Assembly (NCBI GenBank): GCA_038320885.1
Contig: JBBQER010000001.1
Span: forward strand, 62,001-126,000
Origin: JBBQER01 sp038320885
Lineage (GTDB): Bacteria > Actinomycetota > Acidimicrobiia > IMCC26256 > PALSA-610
Direction of reading: 5' to 3'
DNA: 64,000 bases
The notes beneath the pieces were generated by a model. It saw only the letters and a program-made list of their open reading frames with translations. It had not been told where the DNA came from and did no database searches. This document shows, piece by piece, positions 44,095-52,533 of the stretch. Numbering within the stretch: the stretch's first letter is position 1; each line of letters starts with the position of its first letter. Position numbers and translations under genes: made by a program.

Positions 44095-44928
44095 CTACGA
44101 GCTCTGCGCGTTGAGCGCGGCGGTCGCCATCTCGGCCATCTCACGCGCCTGCTCGGTCGACTCGCGCGCGAGCGCCGAGAGGGAATCGTTCTCCTCTTCG
44201 GTGAACCCGGCGAGCTCACGGAAGCGGCGAGCGAGCTGGATCACGTTCTCCTCCTCGTCGCCGCGGAAGCCACCGAGGTTGAAGATGGCGTCGACCGTGC
44301 GCTGGAACTCAAGGGCGCGCTCGCGCCGCTCGGGGTCCTTGTCGGTGAGGCGGCGCAGCCAGTCGGAGCCCATCTTCACGTGGGTCACCTCGTCGGCGAG
44401 CATCCAGTCTTCGCAGAACTCCAGCACCGGGTCGCCCGACTCGTTCCCGAATTCCTTCATCGTGCTGAACACGTCGATGGCGAGACCCTCGAGCGCGCGG
44501 TTGACACCGCAGAGGCGCAGCACCGGGTCGGGGTTGCACGCGGCCGAGTAGAGGAACGTGCTCTCGGTGTACTCCCCGATCTCGGTTCCCATGTGGTCGC
44601 CGAGCTTGATCGAGATCTCGCAGTGCCGCGACTCGTCCCAACACTGGCGCGCCATGTCGAGCTTGAGCTGGAACGGCGCTTCGGTGTCGTCGAAGTCGAA
44701 GCAGGTGCGGCCCGCGCCTTCGAGCGCCTGGACCTCGCCCACGAAGATGCCGTGCATCAACGAACGGGAGCGCTCGGCTGCGGCGGGACGGTCGGTGGCC
44801 ATCTTGGCCGGACCGGTGTTGCGGGCCGCGATCTTGGCGCCACGCGGGTCGAAGATGCGGTCTTCGATCTTGGAGCGGACGAACCGCTCGTCACGGGCGA
44901 GCTCGGACTCGGGGAGCATCTTCTTCAT
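44095..44928 (-). CDS. Ferritin-like diiron protein (DUF455-like)
   Basis: A 277-residue mostly helical cytosolic protein. Four-helix-bundle diiron ligands are visible as E-x-x-x-x-E in GEVQALEGAG, E-x-x-H in WDESRHCE (near residue 98), E in NRALEGLAID, and E-x-x-H in DEVTHVKMG (near 180). This is a complete ExxH pair set, so it may bind iron or manganese and react with oxygen. DUF455 members are uncharacterised; related bundles include hydroxylases such as MiaE. It overlaps the upstream partner gene by 4 nt. Confidence 0.75.
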   Translation of the reverse strand: MKKMLPESELARDERFVRSKIEDRIFDPRGAKIAARNTGPAKMATDRPAAAERSRSLMHGIFVGEVQALEGAGRTCFDFDDTEAPFQLKLDMARQCWDESRHCEISIKLGDHMGTEIGEYTESTFLYSAACNPDPVLRLCGVNRALEGLAIDVFSTMKEFGNESGDPVLEFCEDWMLADEVTHVKMGSDWLRRLTDKDPERRERALEFQRTVDAIFNLGGFRGDEEENVIQLARRFRELAGFTEEENDSLSALARESTEQAREMAEMATAALNAQSS

Positions 44929-45578
44929 GCGACTGATACCTCCTGTGCCGGTTCTCCCAGGCTACCGGGACCGGCTATCCCTCCCGACGCCAGCGCGAGC
45001 TTCTCGAGCTCCTCTTGGCGGCGGCCGGCTCTCTCTATCTTCTCGGGCGTGTCGAGCAACGACTGGATGAGCATCTCGCCGTCTCGCCAATCGTCGAATT
45101 CGTCCTGCAGTGCGAACGAGAGCGACCGGATGGTCGGCGCGTCGGTAATCCGGCTGGTTCCGTTGAGGTGGTACGTATACGCGGCGATGAACCGCGGGAT
45201 CAGCACGCGGTAGACGCCGACGAGCTTCTCGATCGTGTGCTCGGGCGCCTCGGGCTCGCGCACCGCGTCCATGAACGTGACGAACGCGTCGTTGGCGGGC
45301 ACGGTGAGCCGCTCGGGGTTCATCTCGCGCAGCTCCGGCAGGCGCTTGTGCCACAACTCGCTGTGCCAGGCGTGGTGATAGCAGTGCCGACCGAGCACCA
45401 ACTTCACGTCGAGCTCGGGGACCGTGGCGACCCATCCGCCCAGCACCTCGAAGAGGCGCATCTCGGCCCACTTGTAGTTGCCGACCCGCCGGGCGGTCTC
45501 CTCCACGGAGAACAGGCCGGGGAGCTCCCGTCGGTCCCAGGGCGCGAAAGGAGCACGGGGCTTGGTCTCGTCGGTCAC
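44925..45578 (-). CDS. Degenerate ferritin-like partner protein
   Basis: A 217-residue helical protein starting at GTG 45578. NYKWAEMRLFEVLGGWVAT and HCYHHAWHSELWHKRLPEL look like helices 1 and 2 of a ferritin-like bundle, and QDEFDDWRDGEMLIQ sits where the last ExxH would be, with the His lost. The His-rich stretch (H-x-x-H-H-x-x-H) could still bind metal. It is coupled to the diiron gene by a 4-nt overlap, so a heteromer of one intact and one degenerate bundle is plausible. No family name can be given with confidence. Confidence 0.65.
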   Translation of the reverse strand: MTDETKPRAPFAPWDRRELPGLFSVEETARRVGNYKWAEMRLFEVLGGWVATVPELDVKLVLGRHCYHHAWHSELWHKRLPELREMNPERLTVPANDAFVTFMDAVREPEAPEHTIEKLVGVYRVLIPRFIAAYTYHLNGTSRITDAPTIRSLSFALQDEFDDWRDGEMLIQSLLDTPEKIERAGRRQEELEKLALASGGIAGPGSLGEPAQEVSVA

Positions 45579-45610
45579 GGGGGCATTTTCACCGCCCCTT
45601 GACCGCTCGG

Positions 45611-46546
45611 TCAAGTAGGGAGCTCGGCCCGGCCGCGGCGCCACGCCCGGGACTCCGCGATGAGGATGCCGCCGAAGATCACGACGGCTCCGAGTCGCTC
45701 GCCCACGAGATAGCCCACGAACCCGGCAACCACCGGCTCGAACAGCAGGATCACCGCGGCCCGACTCGGCGCGACGAACCGCTGGCCCCACAGCTGCAGG
45801 GTGAAGGCGATCGCGCTGCACACGACGCCGGTGAACACGACCGCGCCGAGCGCTCCCGCGGTGACGTCGCCGAGGCCCGTCACGAGCACCGCCGGAACGG
45901 CGCACACCCCGACCACGACCATCTGCAGCGCTGTGAGCGCGACCGGATCGAAGCGATGCGAGAGGGCTCCTCCCATGAAGATCCAGATACCGAACATCAG
46001 CGCGCAACCGAGCTCCAACGCGTCACCGGCGCCGAGCCGCAACGACGCGCCGGTCAGCAGGAACAAACCGACGGCCGAAACGCCCACTGCGATCACCACG
46101 TTGCGACTCGGTAGTCGCCGCGTCACGGCTGTCTCCACCAACGGCGTGAACACGACGAACAGACCGGTGATGAACGCCGCATTCGATGTCGTCGTCCGCT
46201 CGAGTCCCGCGTTCTGCAGCCAGTAACCGGCGAACCCGACCCCGCCGAAGCCGAGCGCGGCGATCAAGAAGTCCCGCGGGCTCGCATCGATGCCCGCCCG
46301 GCGCCATCCCCGCCGCAACGCGAACGGCGTGAGCGCGATCGTCCCCACGATGAACCGCAGCAGGATGAAGCCGGCCGGCGTGAGGTGTTCGAGCGCGTTT
46401 TGCACGATCTTGAACGTGCTGCCGTACGCGATCGTCGCTGCGACGAGGGCGAGCTCCGGCACGAGCGGTCGCCGGGTCTGCCATTCCGATTGGCTCCCTC
46501 GGTCGGCCGGAGCGCCTCCGGCACGGCCTCCCGGCGTTCGCGACAC
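45611..46546 (-). CDS. EamA/DMT-family transporter
   Basis: A 311-residue protein with ten TM segments in two EamA halves (ATIAYGSTFKIVQNALEHLTPAGFILLRFI at the start; VVCSAIAFTLQLWGQRFVAPSRAAVILLFEPVVAGFVGYLVGE in the second half; cut: GSTFKIVQNAL, LLFEPVVAGFVGYLVGE). DMT transporters export amino acids, nucleosides or drugs; the substrate is not predictable. It begins at GTG 46546 directly after the nadE stop, so the two are co-transcribed. Confidence 0.85.
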   Translation of the reverse strand: MSRTPGGRAGGAPADRGSQSEWQTRRPLVPELALVAATIAYGSTFKIVQNALEHLTPAGFILLRFIVGTIALTPFALRRGWRRAGIDASPRDFLIAALGFGGVGFAGYWLQNAGLERTTTSNAAFITGLFVVFTPLVETAVTRRLPSRNVVIAVGVSAVGLFLLTGASLRLGAGDALELGCALMFGIWIFMGGALSHRFDPVALTALQMVVVGVCAVPAVLVTGLGDVTAGALGAVVFTGVVCSAIAFTLQLWGQRFVAPSRAAVILLFEPVVAGFVGYLVGERLGAVVIFGGILIAESRAWRRGRAELPT

Positions 46547-48163
46547 CTACCCCGGCCAGCGGTTGGTGATCGGGGGCCGGCGGTCCTTGCCGAAGGCTTT
46601 GCGCGAGACACGCACGCCGGGTGGTGCCTGCCGTCGTTTGTACTCGTTGCGGTCGACCATGCGCGCGACTCGACGCGCGAGCTCCGCATTCACGCCGCGC
46701 GCGGCGAGCTCCGCGACCGACTGGTCACCCTCGACGTAGCCCTCGATGATCGGATCGAGCTCGGCGTAGTCGGGGAGCGAATCCGTGTCCTTCTGACCCG
46801 GACGCAACTCGGCCGACGGCGGCTTGTCGATGACAGCCCGCGGGATCACTTCGCGCGCGGCACGCTCGTTGAGGTCGTCGCACAACGCGTAGACGAGGGT
46901 CTTCGGGACATCCTTGATCACCGCGAAGCCGCCGGCCATATCGCCGTACAGCGTGGCGTAGCCGGTCGCCATCTCACTCTTGTTGCCGCAGCTGAGCACC
47001 ATCCAGCCGAACTTGTTGGAGATCGTCATCACGACATTGCCGCGGATACGAGCCTGCAGGTTCTCCTCGGCAACGTTGGGCGCCGCCCCCGCGAACGCCG
47101 GCGCCAGCATCTCCTCGAACGCAGCGTGCGCGGGCTCGATGGGCACCGTGTAGATCCGGATGCCGAGCCGACCGGCGAGCGCGACCGCATCCGCGACGCT
47201 GCCTTCGCTCGAGTAGCGCGACGGCAACATGACGCCGTTCACGTGCTCGGCACCGAGCGCATCGACGGCAATAGCGGCCACGAGCGACGAGTCGACGCCG
47301 CCCGAGAGACTTATCAGCACGTCGTGGAAGCCGTTCTTGCGCACGTAGTCGCGAGTACCGAGCACGAGCGCTTCGTAGATCTCGTGCACGGGCGTGAGCA
47401 CGGGCTCGACGCGTGCTGCGGTCGGCGCCGAGTCGTCGAAGTCGACGACGAGGAGATCTTCCGAAAACTGCTTGGCCCGCGCGACGAGTCGTCCGTGCGC
47501 GTCGAACACGAGCGACGCGCCATCGAACACGAGCTCGTCCTGGCCACCGATCAGGTTGACATACACGACGGGGACGCCCGCTTCGCGGCTCCGTACCGCA
47601 AGCATGTCCTCGCGTTCGCGGAGCCGCCCGGCGAAGTACGGCGAAGCGTTGATGTTCACGACGATCTCGGCGCCGTTGGCGACCATCGCGAGGATGGGCT
47701 CGGGCGCCCAGATGTCTTCGCAGATCGAAACCGCGACCCTCGCTCCCGCGATGTCGTAGTTTGCTCCTGCTTCGGTTGACGGCGTGAAGTAACGCTGCTC
47801 GTCGAACACGGAGTAGTTCGGCAGTCGCTGCTTGCGGTACACGCCGACGATCTCGCCGTTCGCGCACACGGCCGCCGCGTTGTAGAGATCGGCGCCGACG
47901 CGCTCCGGGAAGCCGATGACCGCCGTGCAGGCGCCGGTGCGCGCCGCGAGCTTCGCGACCGTCTCGGCGGCCTCGGCGACGAACGCGGGCTTCAACAGAA
48001 GATCTTCGGGCGGATAGCCGGTGACCGCGAGCTCGGGGAACACGACGAGATCGCAGCTCTCGGCGACCGATCGCTCGTAGGCGTCGAGCACGCGCTCCGC
48101 ATTGCCGACGAGATCGCCCACCACGACATTGATCTGGGCCGCGGCAACGCGTAGTCGGGTCAC
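46547..48163 (-). CDS. nadE: Glutamine-dependent NAD+ synthetase
   Basis: A 538-residue enzyme making NAD+ from deamido-NAD+, ATP and glutamine. The N-terminal nitrilase domain shows the Glu-Lys-Cys triad in VFPELAVTGYPPEDL, YRKQRLPNY and VSICEDIW; the C-terminal ATP-PPase domain has ISLSGGVDSSLVAAIA near residue 285 and SCGNKSEMATGYATLYGDMAGG. GTG 48163 was chosen because the domain starts right there and a TATCCT box lies 6 nt upstream, implying a leaderless mRNA. Confidence 0.95.
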   Translation of the reverse strand: MTRLRVAAAQINVVVGDLVGNAERVLDAYERSVAESCDLVVFPELAVTGYPPEDLLLKPAFVAEAAETVAKLAARTGACTAVIGFPERVGADLYNAAAVCANGEIVGVYRKQRLPNYSVFDEQRYFTPSTEAGANYDIAGARVAVSICEDIWAPEPILAMVANGAEIVVNINASPYFAGRLREREDMLAVRSREAGVPVVYVNLIGGQDELVFDGASLVFDAHGRLVARAKQFSEDLLVVDFDDSAPTAARVEPVLTPVHEIYEALVLGTRDYVRKNGFHDVLISLSGGVDSSLVAAIAVDALGAEHVNGVMLPSRYSSEGSVADAVALAGRLGIRIYTVPIEPAHAAFEEMLAPAFAGAAPNVAEENLQARIRGNVVMTISNKFGWMVLSCGNKSEMATGYATLYGDMAGGFAVIKDVPKTLVYALCDDLNERAAREVIPRAVIDKPPSAELRPGQKDTDSLPDYAELDPIIEGYVEGDQSVAELAARGVNAELARRVARMVDRNEYKRRQAPPGVRVSRKAFGKDRRPPITNRWPG

Positions 48164-48169
48164 CGCGCC

Positions 48170-48175
48170 AGGATA
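48170..48175 (-). promoter_or_regulatory. Candidate -10 element (TATCCT) for nadE
   Basis: On the minus strand TATCCT ends 6 nt before GTG 48163, with no ribosome binding site between, consistent with a leaderless nadE transcript. Confidence 0.45.
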
Positions 48176-48200
48176 ATGACGGTCGTGCCACACTCGATCG

Positions 48201-48749
48201 ATGACATGGGACGGTGACGACTACCAAGCCCGCTTCGACTCGCTCGCAGCGCGCGGTGTCGACGTGCACGGCGAGGTCGCGTTCCTGCTCGGGCTCGATC
48301 CGATCCTGACGTCGGTGCTCGATGCGGGCTGCGGCACCGGCCGAGTTGCGATCGAGCTCGCACGACGCGGGGTCACGGTTGTCGGAGTCGACGTCGATGC
48401 CTCGATGCTTTCCACGGCGCGCAAGGCCGCACCCGACATCGACTGGCATGAGCACGATCTGGCGACGCTCGACCTCCGCCGAACGTTCGACACCGTGGTG
48501 ATGGCCGGCAACGTGCTGCTCTTCACCCCGGCCGGCACCCACGCCGCAGTTGTCGCCGGGTGCGCCCGTCACATCGCGCCGGGCGGCGGACTCGTCGCCG
48601 GCTTCCAGCTCGGCCGCGGCTACGACCTCGATGCGTACGACGAGCAATGCACCGCCGCCGGGCTCACGCTCGCCGAGCGCTACGCGGGCTGGGCGCGCGA
48701 ACCGTTCCCGGGCGCCGGCGACTACGCCCTGACCGTCTCCCGGTTCTGA
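48201..48749 (+). CDS. Class I SAM-dependent methyltransferase
   Basis: A 182-residue methyltransferase: motif I VLDAGCGTGRVAIELARRG (near residue 39), acidic VVGVDVD, motif II-like FDTVVMAGNVLLF, and GGGLVAGFQLGRGY. Methyl acceptor is unknown; the family (Methyltransf_25/11) includes small-molecule and quinone methyltransferases. It is divergent from nadE with only 37 bp between the starts. Two ATGs (48201, 48206 in another frame) occur; only the first is in frame. Confidence 0.82.
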   Translation: MTWDGDDYQARFDSLAARGVDVHGEVAFLLGLDPILTSVLDAGCGTGRVAIELARRGVTVVGVDVDASMLSTARKAAPDIDWHEHDLATLDLRRTFDTVVMAGNVLLFTPAGTHAAVVAGCARHIAPGGGLVAGFQLGRGYDLDAYDEQCTAAGLTLAERYAGWAREPFPGAGDYALTVSRF

Positions 48750-48775
48750 GCCGCGGGATCTCGGGAATCAATTTG

Positions 48776-48805
48776 TATCGTGATCGGTTACGATATATCG
48801 TGATC
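48776..48805 (+). promoter_or_regulatory. PadR operator: paired TATCGTGATC repeats around a palindrome
   Basis: TATCGTGATC occurs at 48776-48785 and again at 48796-48805, two helical turns apart. Between them ACGATATATCGT (48790-48801) is a perfect 12-bp palindrome. A TTGTAT (48774) with TATCGT 17 nt later could be the promoter, which the repeats would overlap. This fits autorepression of the padR gene that starts 31 nt downstream. Confidence 0.6.
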
Positions 48806-48836
48806 AGTCAAGAGTGTTCTTCGGAAGGAGTTCCAT

Positions 48837-49352
48837 ATGCAAGAGCACCAACACAGAGGTGGCGGCAGAGGCCGTCACGGCGGCCGGGATGGCCGCTGGG
48901 GCGGGCCCCGGATGCGCAGAGGCGACATTCGGACCGCAGTTCTGGCCGCTCTCACAGAGGCCCCGGGTCACGGCTACGACGTGATGCAGAACCTCGAGGA
49001 GAAGTCGGGTGGAGCCTGGCGACCGAGCCCCGGCTCGGTGTACCCGACGCTGCAGCTGCTCGAAGACGAGGGCCTCGTCCGCTCGACCGAGCGTGACGGC
49101 AAGCGCGTGTTCGAGATCACCGAGGCCGGACGGACCGAGTCGGCCGAGCGCATCGAGCAGGCCGGCGGCACGCCGTGGGAGCTCGCGGGCAAGGGCCCGA
49201 AGCGAAACCGCGAGGTGCGCGACGCGTTCGCGCAGCTGTACCAGGCGTTCAAGCAGATCGCGACGGTCGGCACCCCCGATCAGGTCGACCGGGGACTCGC
49301 GATCGTCAACGACGCCCGCAAGCAGCTGTACCAAATCCTCGCCGCCGAGTAG
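48837..49352 (+). CDS. PadR-family transcriptional regulator
   Basis: A 171-residue regulator. ATG 48837 has GGAAGGAG 8 nt upstream. A His/Gly/Arg-rich N-terminal tail (residues 1-25) precedes the PadR winged helix (IRTAVLAALTEAPGHGYDVMQNLEEKSGGAWRPSPGSVYPTLQLLEDEGLV; cut: PGHGYDVMQNL, PSPGSVYPTLQLLEDEGLV), then a helical dimerisation tail. PadR proteins usually repress adjacent detoxification or efflux genes. The His-rich tail could bind metal. The target gene is not obvious, as the next gene is convergent. Confidence 0.88.
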   Translation: MQEHQHRGGGRGRHGGRDGRWGGPRMRRGDIRTAVLAALTEAPGHGYDVMQNLEEKSGGAWRPSPGSVYPTLQLLEDEGLVRSTERDGKRVFEITEAGRTESAERIEQAGGTPWELAGKGPKRNREVRDAFAQLYQAFKQIATVGTPDQVDRGLAIVNDARKQLYQILAAE

Positions 49353-49407
49353 AGCGGCGAACGCCTTTGATGAGAAAACGTGACGGCTCAGCCGGCCGCC
49401 ATTTGGG

Positions 49408-49881
49408 TCAGCCGGCGTCGGCGGCGGCGTACAGCGCGGCGATGTCGATCTTCTTCATGCCGAGCATGGCCCTCATCCCCCGCTCGAGGCGTCCCTGGTC
49501 GGGATCGGTCATCATCTCGGCCATCGCCTCGGGGCACACCTGCCACGAGAGGCCGAACTTGTCCTTGAGCCAACCGCACTGGCACTCTTAGCCGCCCTCG
49601 GAGAGCTTGTACCAGTAGTAGTCGATATCGGCTTGGTCCTTGCAGTTGATCAACATCGAGATCGCTTCGTCGAAGGTGAACTGCGGGCCGCCGTTGATGG
49701 CGGTGATCTCCTGACCGTCGAGCAGGAAGTCGACCGTCAGCACCTCGCCGGCCGGGCGCGGACCGGCATCGGTGTAGTGGCTCACGGCCTTGATCTTCGA
49801 GTTCGGGAAGACGGACACGTAGAACTCGGCCGCCTCCAGGCTCTCGGTGTCGAACCAGAGGTTGGGTGTGATCCGGGGCAT
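49408..49881 (-). pseudogene. VOC-family (PhnB-like) protein with an in-frame TAA
   Basis: From ATG 49881 the frame codes a glyoxalase/PhnB-like VOC fold (ITPNLWFDTESLEAAEFYVSVFPNSKI, EVLTVDFLLDGQEITAINGGPQFTF; cut: PNLWFDTESLEAAEFYV). It meets TAA at 49590-49588 after WYKLSEGG. The same frame then continues with CQCGWLKDKFGLSWQV, KKIDIAAL and stops at 49408, exactly the normal family end. The family usually has Glu-Glu at the TAA position, so one GAA-to-TAA change explains it. Total 158 codons, no frameshift. A sequencing error is less likely for a substitution but possible. Confidence 0.78.
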
Positions 49882-50018
49882 CGCAAGTCTCCTGTAGCAG
49901 GCGTTCGGTCGTCACAGGTACAGACCGTCGCCCTCCGCAGAACTCATCGCGCCGCAACGCAAGGACTCGAGGACCCGATCCGGTGGTCGAAGTCCTCGAT
50001 CCCCTTCGCGTCTGAGTG

Positions 50019-51029
50019 CTAGTCGCCGAGCGCGCTGCAGACCGTGTCGGTGATCATGCGCGTCACGACGTACGGGTCCATGTTGGCGTTGGGACGACGG
50101 TCTTCGATGTAGCCCTTTCCGTCGACCTCGACCTGCCACGGGATCCGCACCGAAGCACCACGGTCGGACACGCCGTAGTTGAACTCGTTCCACGGCGCGG
50201 TCTCGTGCAGACCGGTGAGGCGCTCCTCGATGCCGTAGCCGTAGTTCTCCACGTGCTCCAGCGCCTTTTTCCCGAGCGCTTCGCACGCGGCGATGATCGG
50301 TTCGTACGACGAGCGCATCGCCTTCGTGGAGAAGTTGGTGTGCGCGCCCGCGCCGTTCCAATCGCCCGCGATGGGCTTCGGGTCGAGGGTTGCCGCGATG
50401 CCGAACTCCTCGGCGATGCGGTACAGCAGCCAACGCGCCGTCCAGAGGTGGTCCGAGACATCCAGGGGGCTCAGCGGCCCGACCTGGAATTCCCACTGCC
50501 CGGGCATCACCTCGGCGTTGATGCCCGAGACACCGATGCCGGCTTCGAGACACGCGTCGAGGTGCACCTCGACGATGTCACGGCCGAACACCTCGTCGGC
50601 GCCGACACCGCAGTAGTAGAAGCCCTGCGGCGCGGGGAAGCCGCGCTCGGGGAAACCGTGCGGACGACCACCCTTGAAGAAGTTGTATTCCTGCTCGATG
50701 CCGAACAGCGGCTCCTGCGCCGCGTGCTTCTCCGCGACGGGCTGGAGCAACGCGCGCGTGTTGGTCGGGTGCGGCTTCATGCTGGTGAGGAGCACCTCGC
50801 TCATCACGAGCACGTGCGGCTCGCCGCGCAACGGGTCGGGGAACACGGCGACCGGCTTCAACACACAGTCGGATGCCTTGCCCGGCGCCTGGTTCGTGCT
50901 CGACCCGTCGAAGCCCCAGATCGGGAGCGACGGGAGGTCGGCCTTGCCGTCGAGGATCTTCGTCTTCGAGCGCAGGCGCGCAGTCGGTTCGGTGCCGTCG
51001 ATCCAGATGTATTCCGCCTTGATAGCCAC
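50019..51029 (-). CDS. glnII: Glutamine synthetase type II
   Basis: A 336-residue eukaryotic-type glutamine synthetase. GTG 51029 was chosen because AGGAG lies 5 nt upstream and family members start at this point. GSII signatures are LPIWGFDGSSTNQAPG, FGIEQEYNFF, GINAEVMPGQWEFQVGP and GDWNGAGAHTNFSTK. GSII makes glutamine from glutamate and ammonia and is usually induced by nitrogen limitation. It is divergent from a type I glnA, and the 163-bp gap must carry both promoters. Confidence 0.94.
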   Translation of the reverse strand: MAIKAEYIWIDGTEPTARLRSKTKILDGKADLPSLPIWGFDGSSTNQAPGKASDCVLKPVAVFPDPLRGEPHVLVMSEVLLTSMKPHPTNTRALLQPVAEKHAAQEPLFGIEQEYNFFKGGRPHGFPERGFPAPQGFYYCGVGADEVFGRDIVEVHLDACLEAGIGVSGINAEVMPGQWEFQVGPLSPLDVSDHLWTARWLLYRIAEEFGIAATLDPKPIAGDWNGAGAHTNFSTKAMRSSYEPIIAACEALGKKALEHVENYGYGIEERLTGLHETAPWNEFNYGVSDRGASVRIPWQVEVDGKGYIEDRRPNANMDPYVVTRMITDTVCSALGD

Positions 51030-51180
51030 TGTCACTCCTGTGCTCGACGCCCGGGCAAGTCATGCCGAGCCTGATTGGTTGATTCTCAGCTTTTCGGGAG
51101 GCGATTTCTCGGCCGTTGCTCCAATATGAACGCTCTGTTACCGGGTCGCCGCGGCCTCGGGGAGGCTACGCGATCGTTCC

Positions 51181-51186
51181 TACACT
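51181..51186 (+). promoter_or_regulatory. Candidate -10 element (TACACT) for type I glnA
   Basis: TACACT lies 6 nt before the ATG at 51193, so the transcript should be leaderless. A lone GTTAC (51138) resembles half of a GlnR site, but the full GTNAC-n6-GAAAC pattern is missing. Confidence 0.45.
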
Positions 51187-51192
51187 GAGCAC

Positions 51193-52518
51193 ATGGAGCG
51201 CCAACTCGAGTACGTGTTGCGAACCGTCGAGGAGCGCGGCGTGCGCTTCGTCCGGCTCTGGTTCACGGACGTGCTCGGTTTCCTCAAGTCGGTGGAGATC
51301 ACTCCCGCCGAGTTGGAGGTCGCACTCGAGGAGGGCATGACCTTCGACGGATCGACGATCGAGGGCTACAGCCGGATTCAGGAATCCGACATGTTGGCCA
51401 AACCCGACCCGAACACCTTCGAGCTGCTGCCCGGCGGCGACCCGGACGCGCCGGTGGCCCGGATGTTCTGCGACATCCAGATGTTCTCGGGCGAGCCCTT
51501 CCACGGCGACCCCCGCCACGTGCTGAAGCGAAACCTCGAACGGGCCCGGGAGAAGGGCTTCACCTTCTTCGTCGGCCCGGAGATGGAGTTCTTCTACTCC
51601 CGGACCGCCGAGCGGATCGAGCCGCTCGACAACGCGGGCTACTTCGATCACACCGCCAACGATCTCGGCTCGCAGCTCCGCAAGCAGACGGTGCTGCGGC
51701 TCGAGGCGATGGGCATCCCGGTCGAGTACTCGTTCCACGAGAACGGCCCGAGTCAGCACGAGATCGACCTCCGTCACACCGACGCGCTCACCATGGCCGA
51801 CAACGTGATGACGTTCCGGCTCGTTACCAAGCAGGTCGCACAGGATCTCGGTGTGCACGCGACCTTCATGCCCAAGCCGATCGCCGGCGCGTTCGGGTCG
51901 GGGATGCACTCGCACCTTTCACTGTTCGAAGGCGACGTGAACGCGTTCCACGATCCCGGCGACGAGAACGGCTTGTCGAAGGTCGCCAAGCACTTCATCG
52001 CCGGGTTGCTCGTGCACGCGAACGAGATCGTCGCGATCACCAACCAGTGGGTCAACTCGTACAAGCGGCTGATTCCCGGTTACGAAGCGCCGGTGTACAA
52101 GTGCTGGGCGCGCAACAACCGTTCGGCGCTCGTGCGGGTACCGCTCCCGAAGCAGGGTAAGAGCGACTCGACTCGCATCGAGTTCCGCGCACCCGACCCT
52201 GCGTGCAATCCGTACCTCGCGTTCTCCGTGATGCTCGCGGCCGGGCTGCGGGGGATCGAGGAGGGCTACGCGCTGCCGGCCGAGGCCACCGACAACATCT
52301 ACGCGTTGAGCGACGCCGAACGCCTCGCCGAGGGCATCAGCGCGTTGCCCGGGTCGCTCCGGGACGCGCTCGATTCCATGGAGAATTCCGAGCTGATGGC
52401 GGAGGCGCTGGGCGAGCACGTGTTCGAGAACTTCTTGATCAACAAGCGGCGGGAATGGACCGACTACAAGGCCTATGTCACGCCGTTCGAGATCGACCGC
52501 TGGCTCGGCGCGCTCTAG
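51193..52518 (+). CDS. glnA: Glutamine synthetase type I, non-adenylylated short form
   Basis: A 441-residue type I GS. Signatures are MTFDGSTIEGYSRIQESDM, GPEMEFFY, NGPSQHEIDLRHTDAL, PKPIAGAFGSGMHSHLSLF and the ATP-binding region NRSALVRVPLPKQGKSDSTRIEFRAPDP (cut: NRSALVRVP, STRIEFRAPDP). The Tyr-containing adenylylation loop (NLYDLP) of GSI-beta is absent, and the length fits GSI-alpha, so control by GlnE is unlikely. It is followed 15 nt later by a GlnR-like regulator gene. Divergent GSII beside it means two isozymes share one locus. Confidence 0.93.
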   Translation: MERQLEYVLRTVEERGVRFVRLWFTDVLGFLKSVEITPAELEVALEEGMTFDGSTIEGYSRIQESDMLAKPDPNTFELLPGGDPDAPVARMFCDIQMFSGEPFHGDPRHVLKRNLERAREKGFTFFVGPEMEFFYSRTAERIEPLDNAGYFDHTANDLGSQLRKQTVLRLEAMGIPVEYSFHENGPSQHEIDLRHTDALTMADNVMTFRLVTKQVAQDLGVHATFMPKPIAGAFGSGMHSHLSLFEGDVNAFHDPGDENGLSKVAKHFIAGLLVHANEIVAITNQWVNSYKRLIPGYEAPVYKCWARNNRSALVRVPLPKQGKSDSTRIEFRAPDPACNPYLAFSVMLAAGLRGIEEGYALPAEATDNIYALSDAERLAEGISALPGSLRDALDSMENSELMAEALGEHVFENFLINKRREWTDYKAYVTPFEIDRWLGAL

Positions 52519-52533
52519 CCTCGCGGCTACGTC

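Noticed and set aside
49588..49590. Recoding of the VOC TAA as an amino acid
   Set aside because: No stop-codon reassignment is suggested by other genes here, where TAA and TGA both end frames normally; mutation or base-call error is simpler.
51030..51192. GlnR box between glnII and glnA
   Set aside because: A single GTTAC is present, but the required GTNAC-n6-GAAAC spacing is not met.
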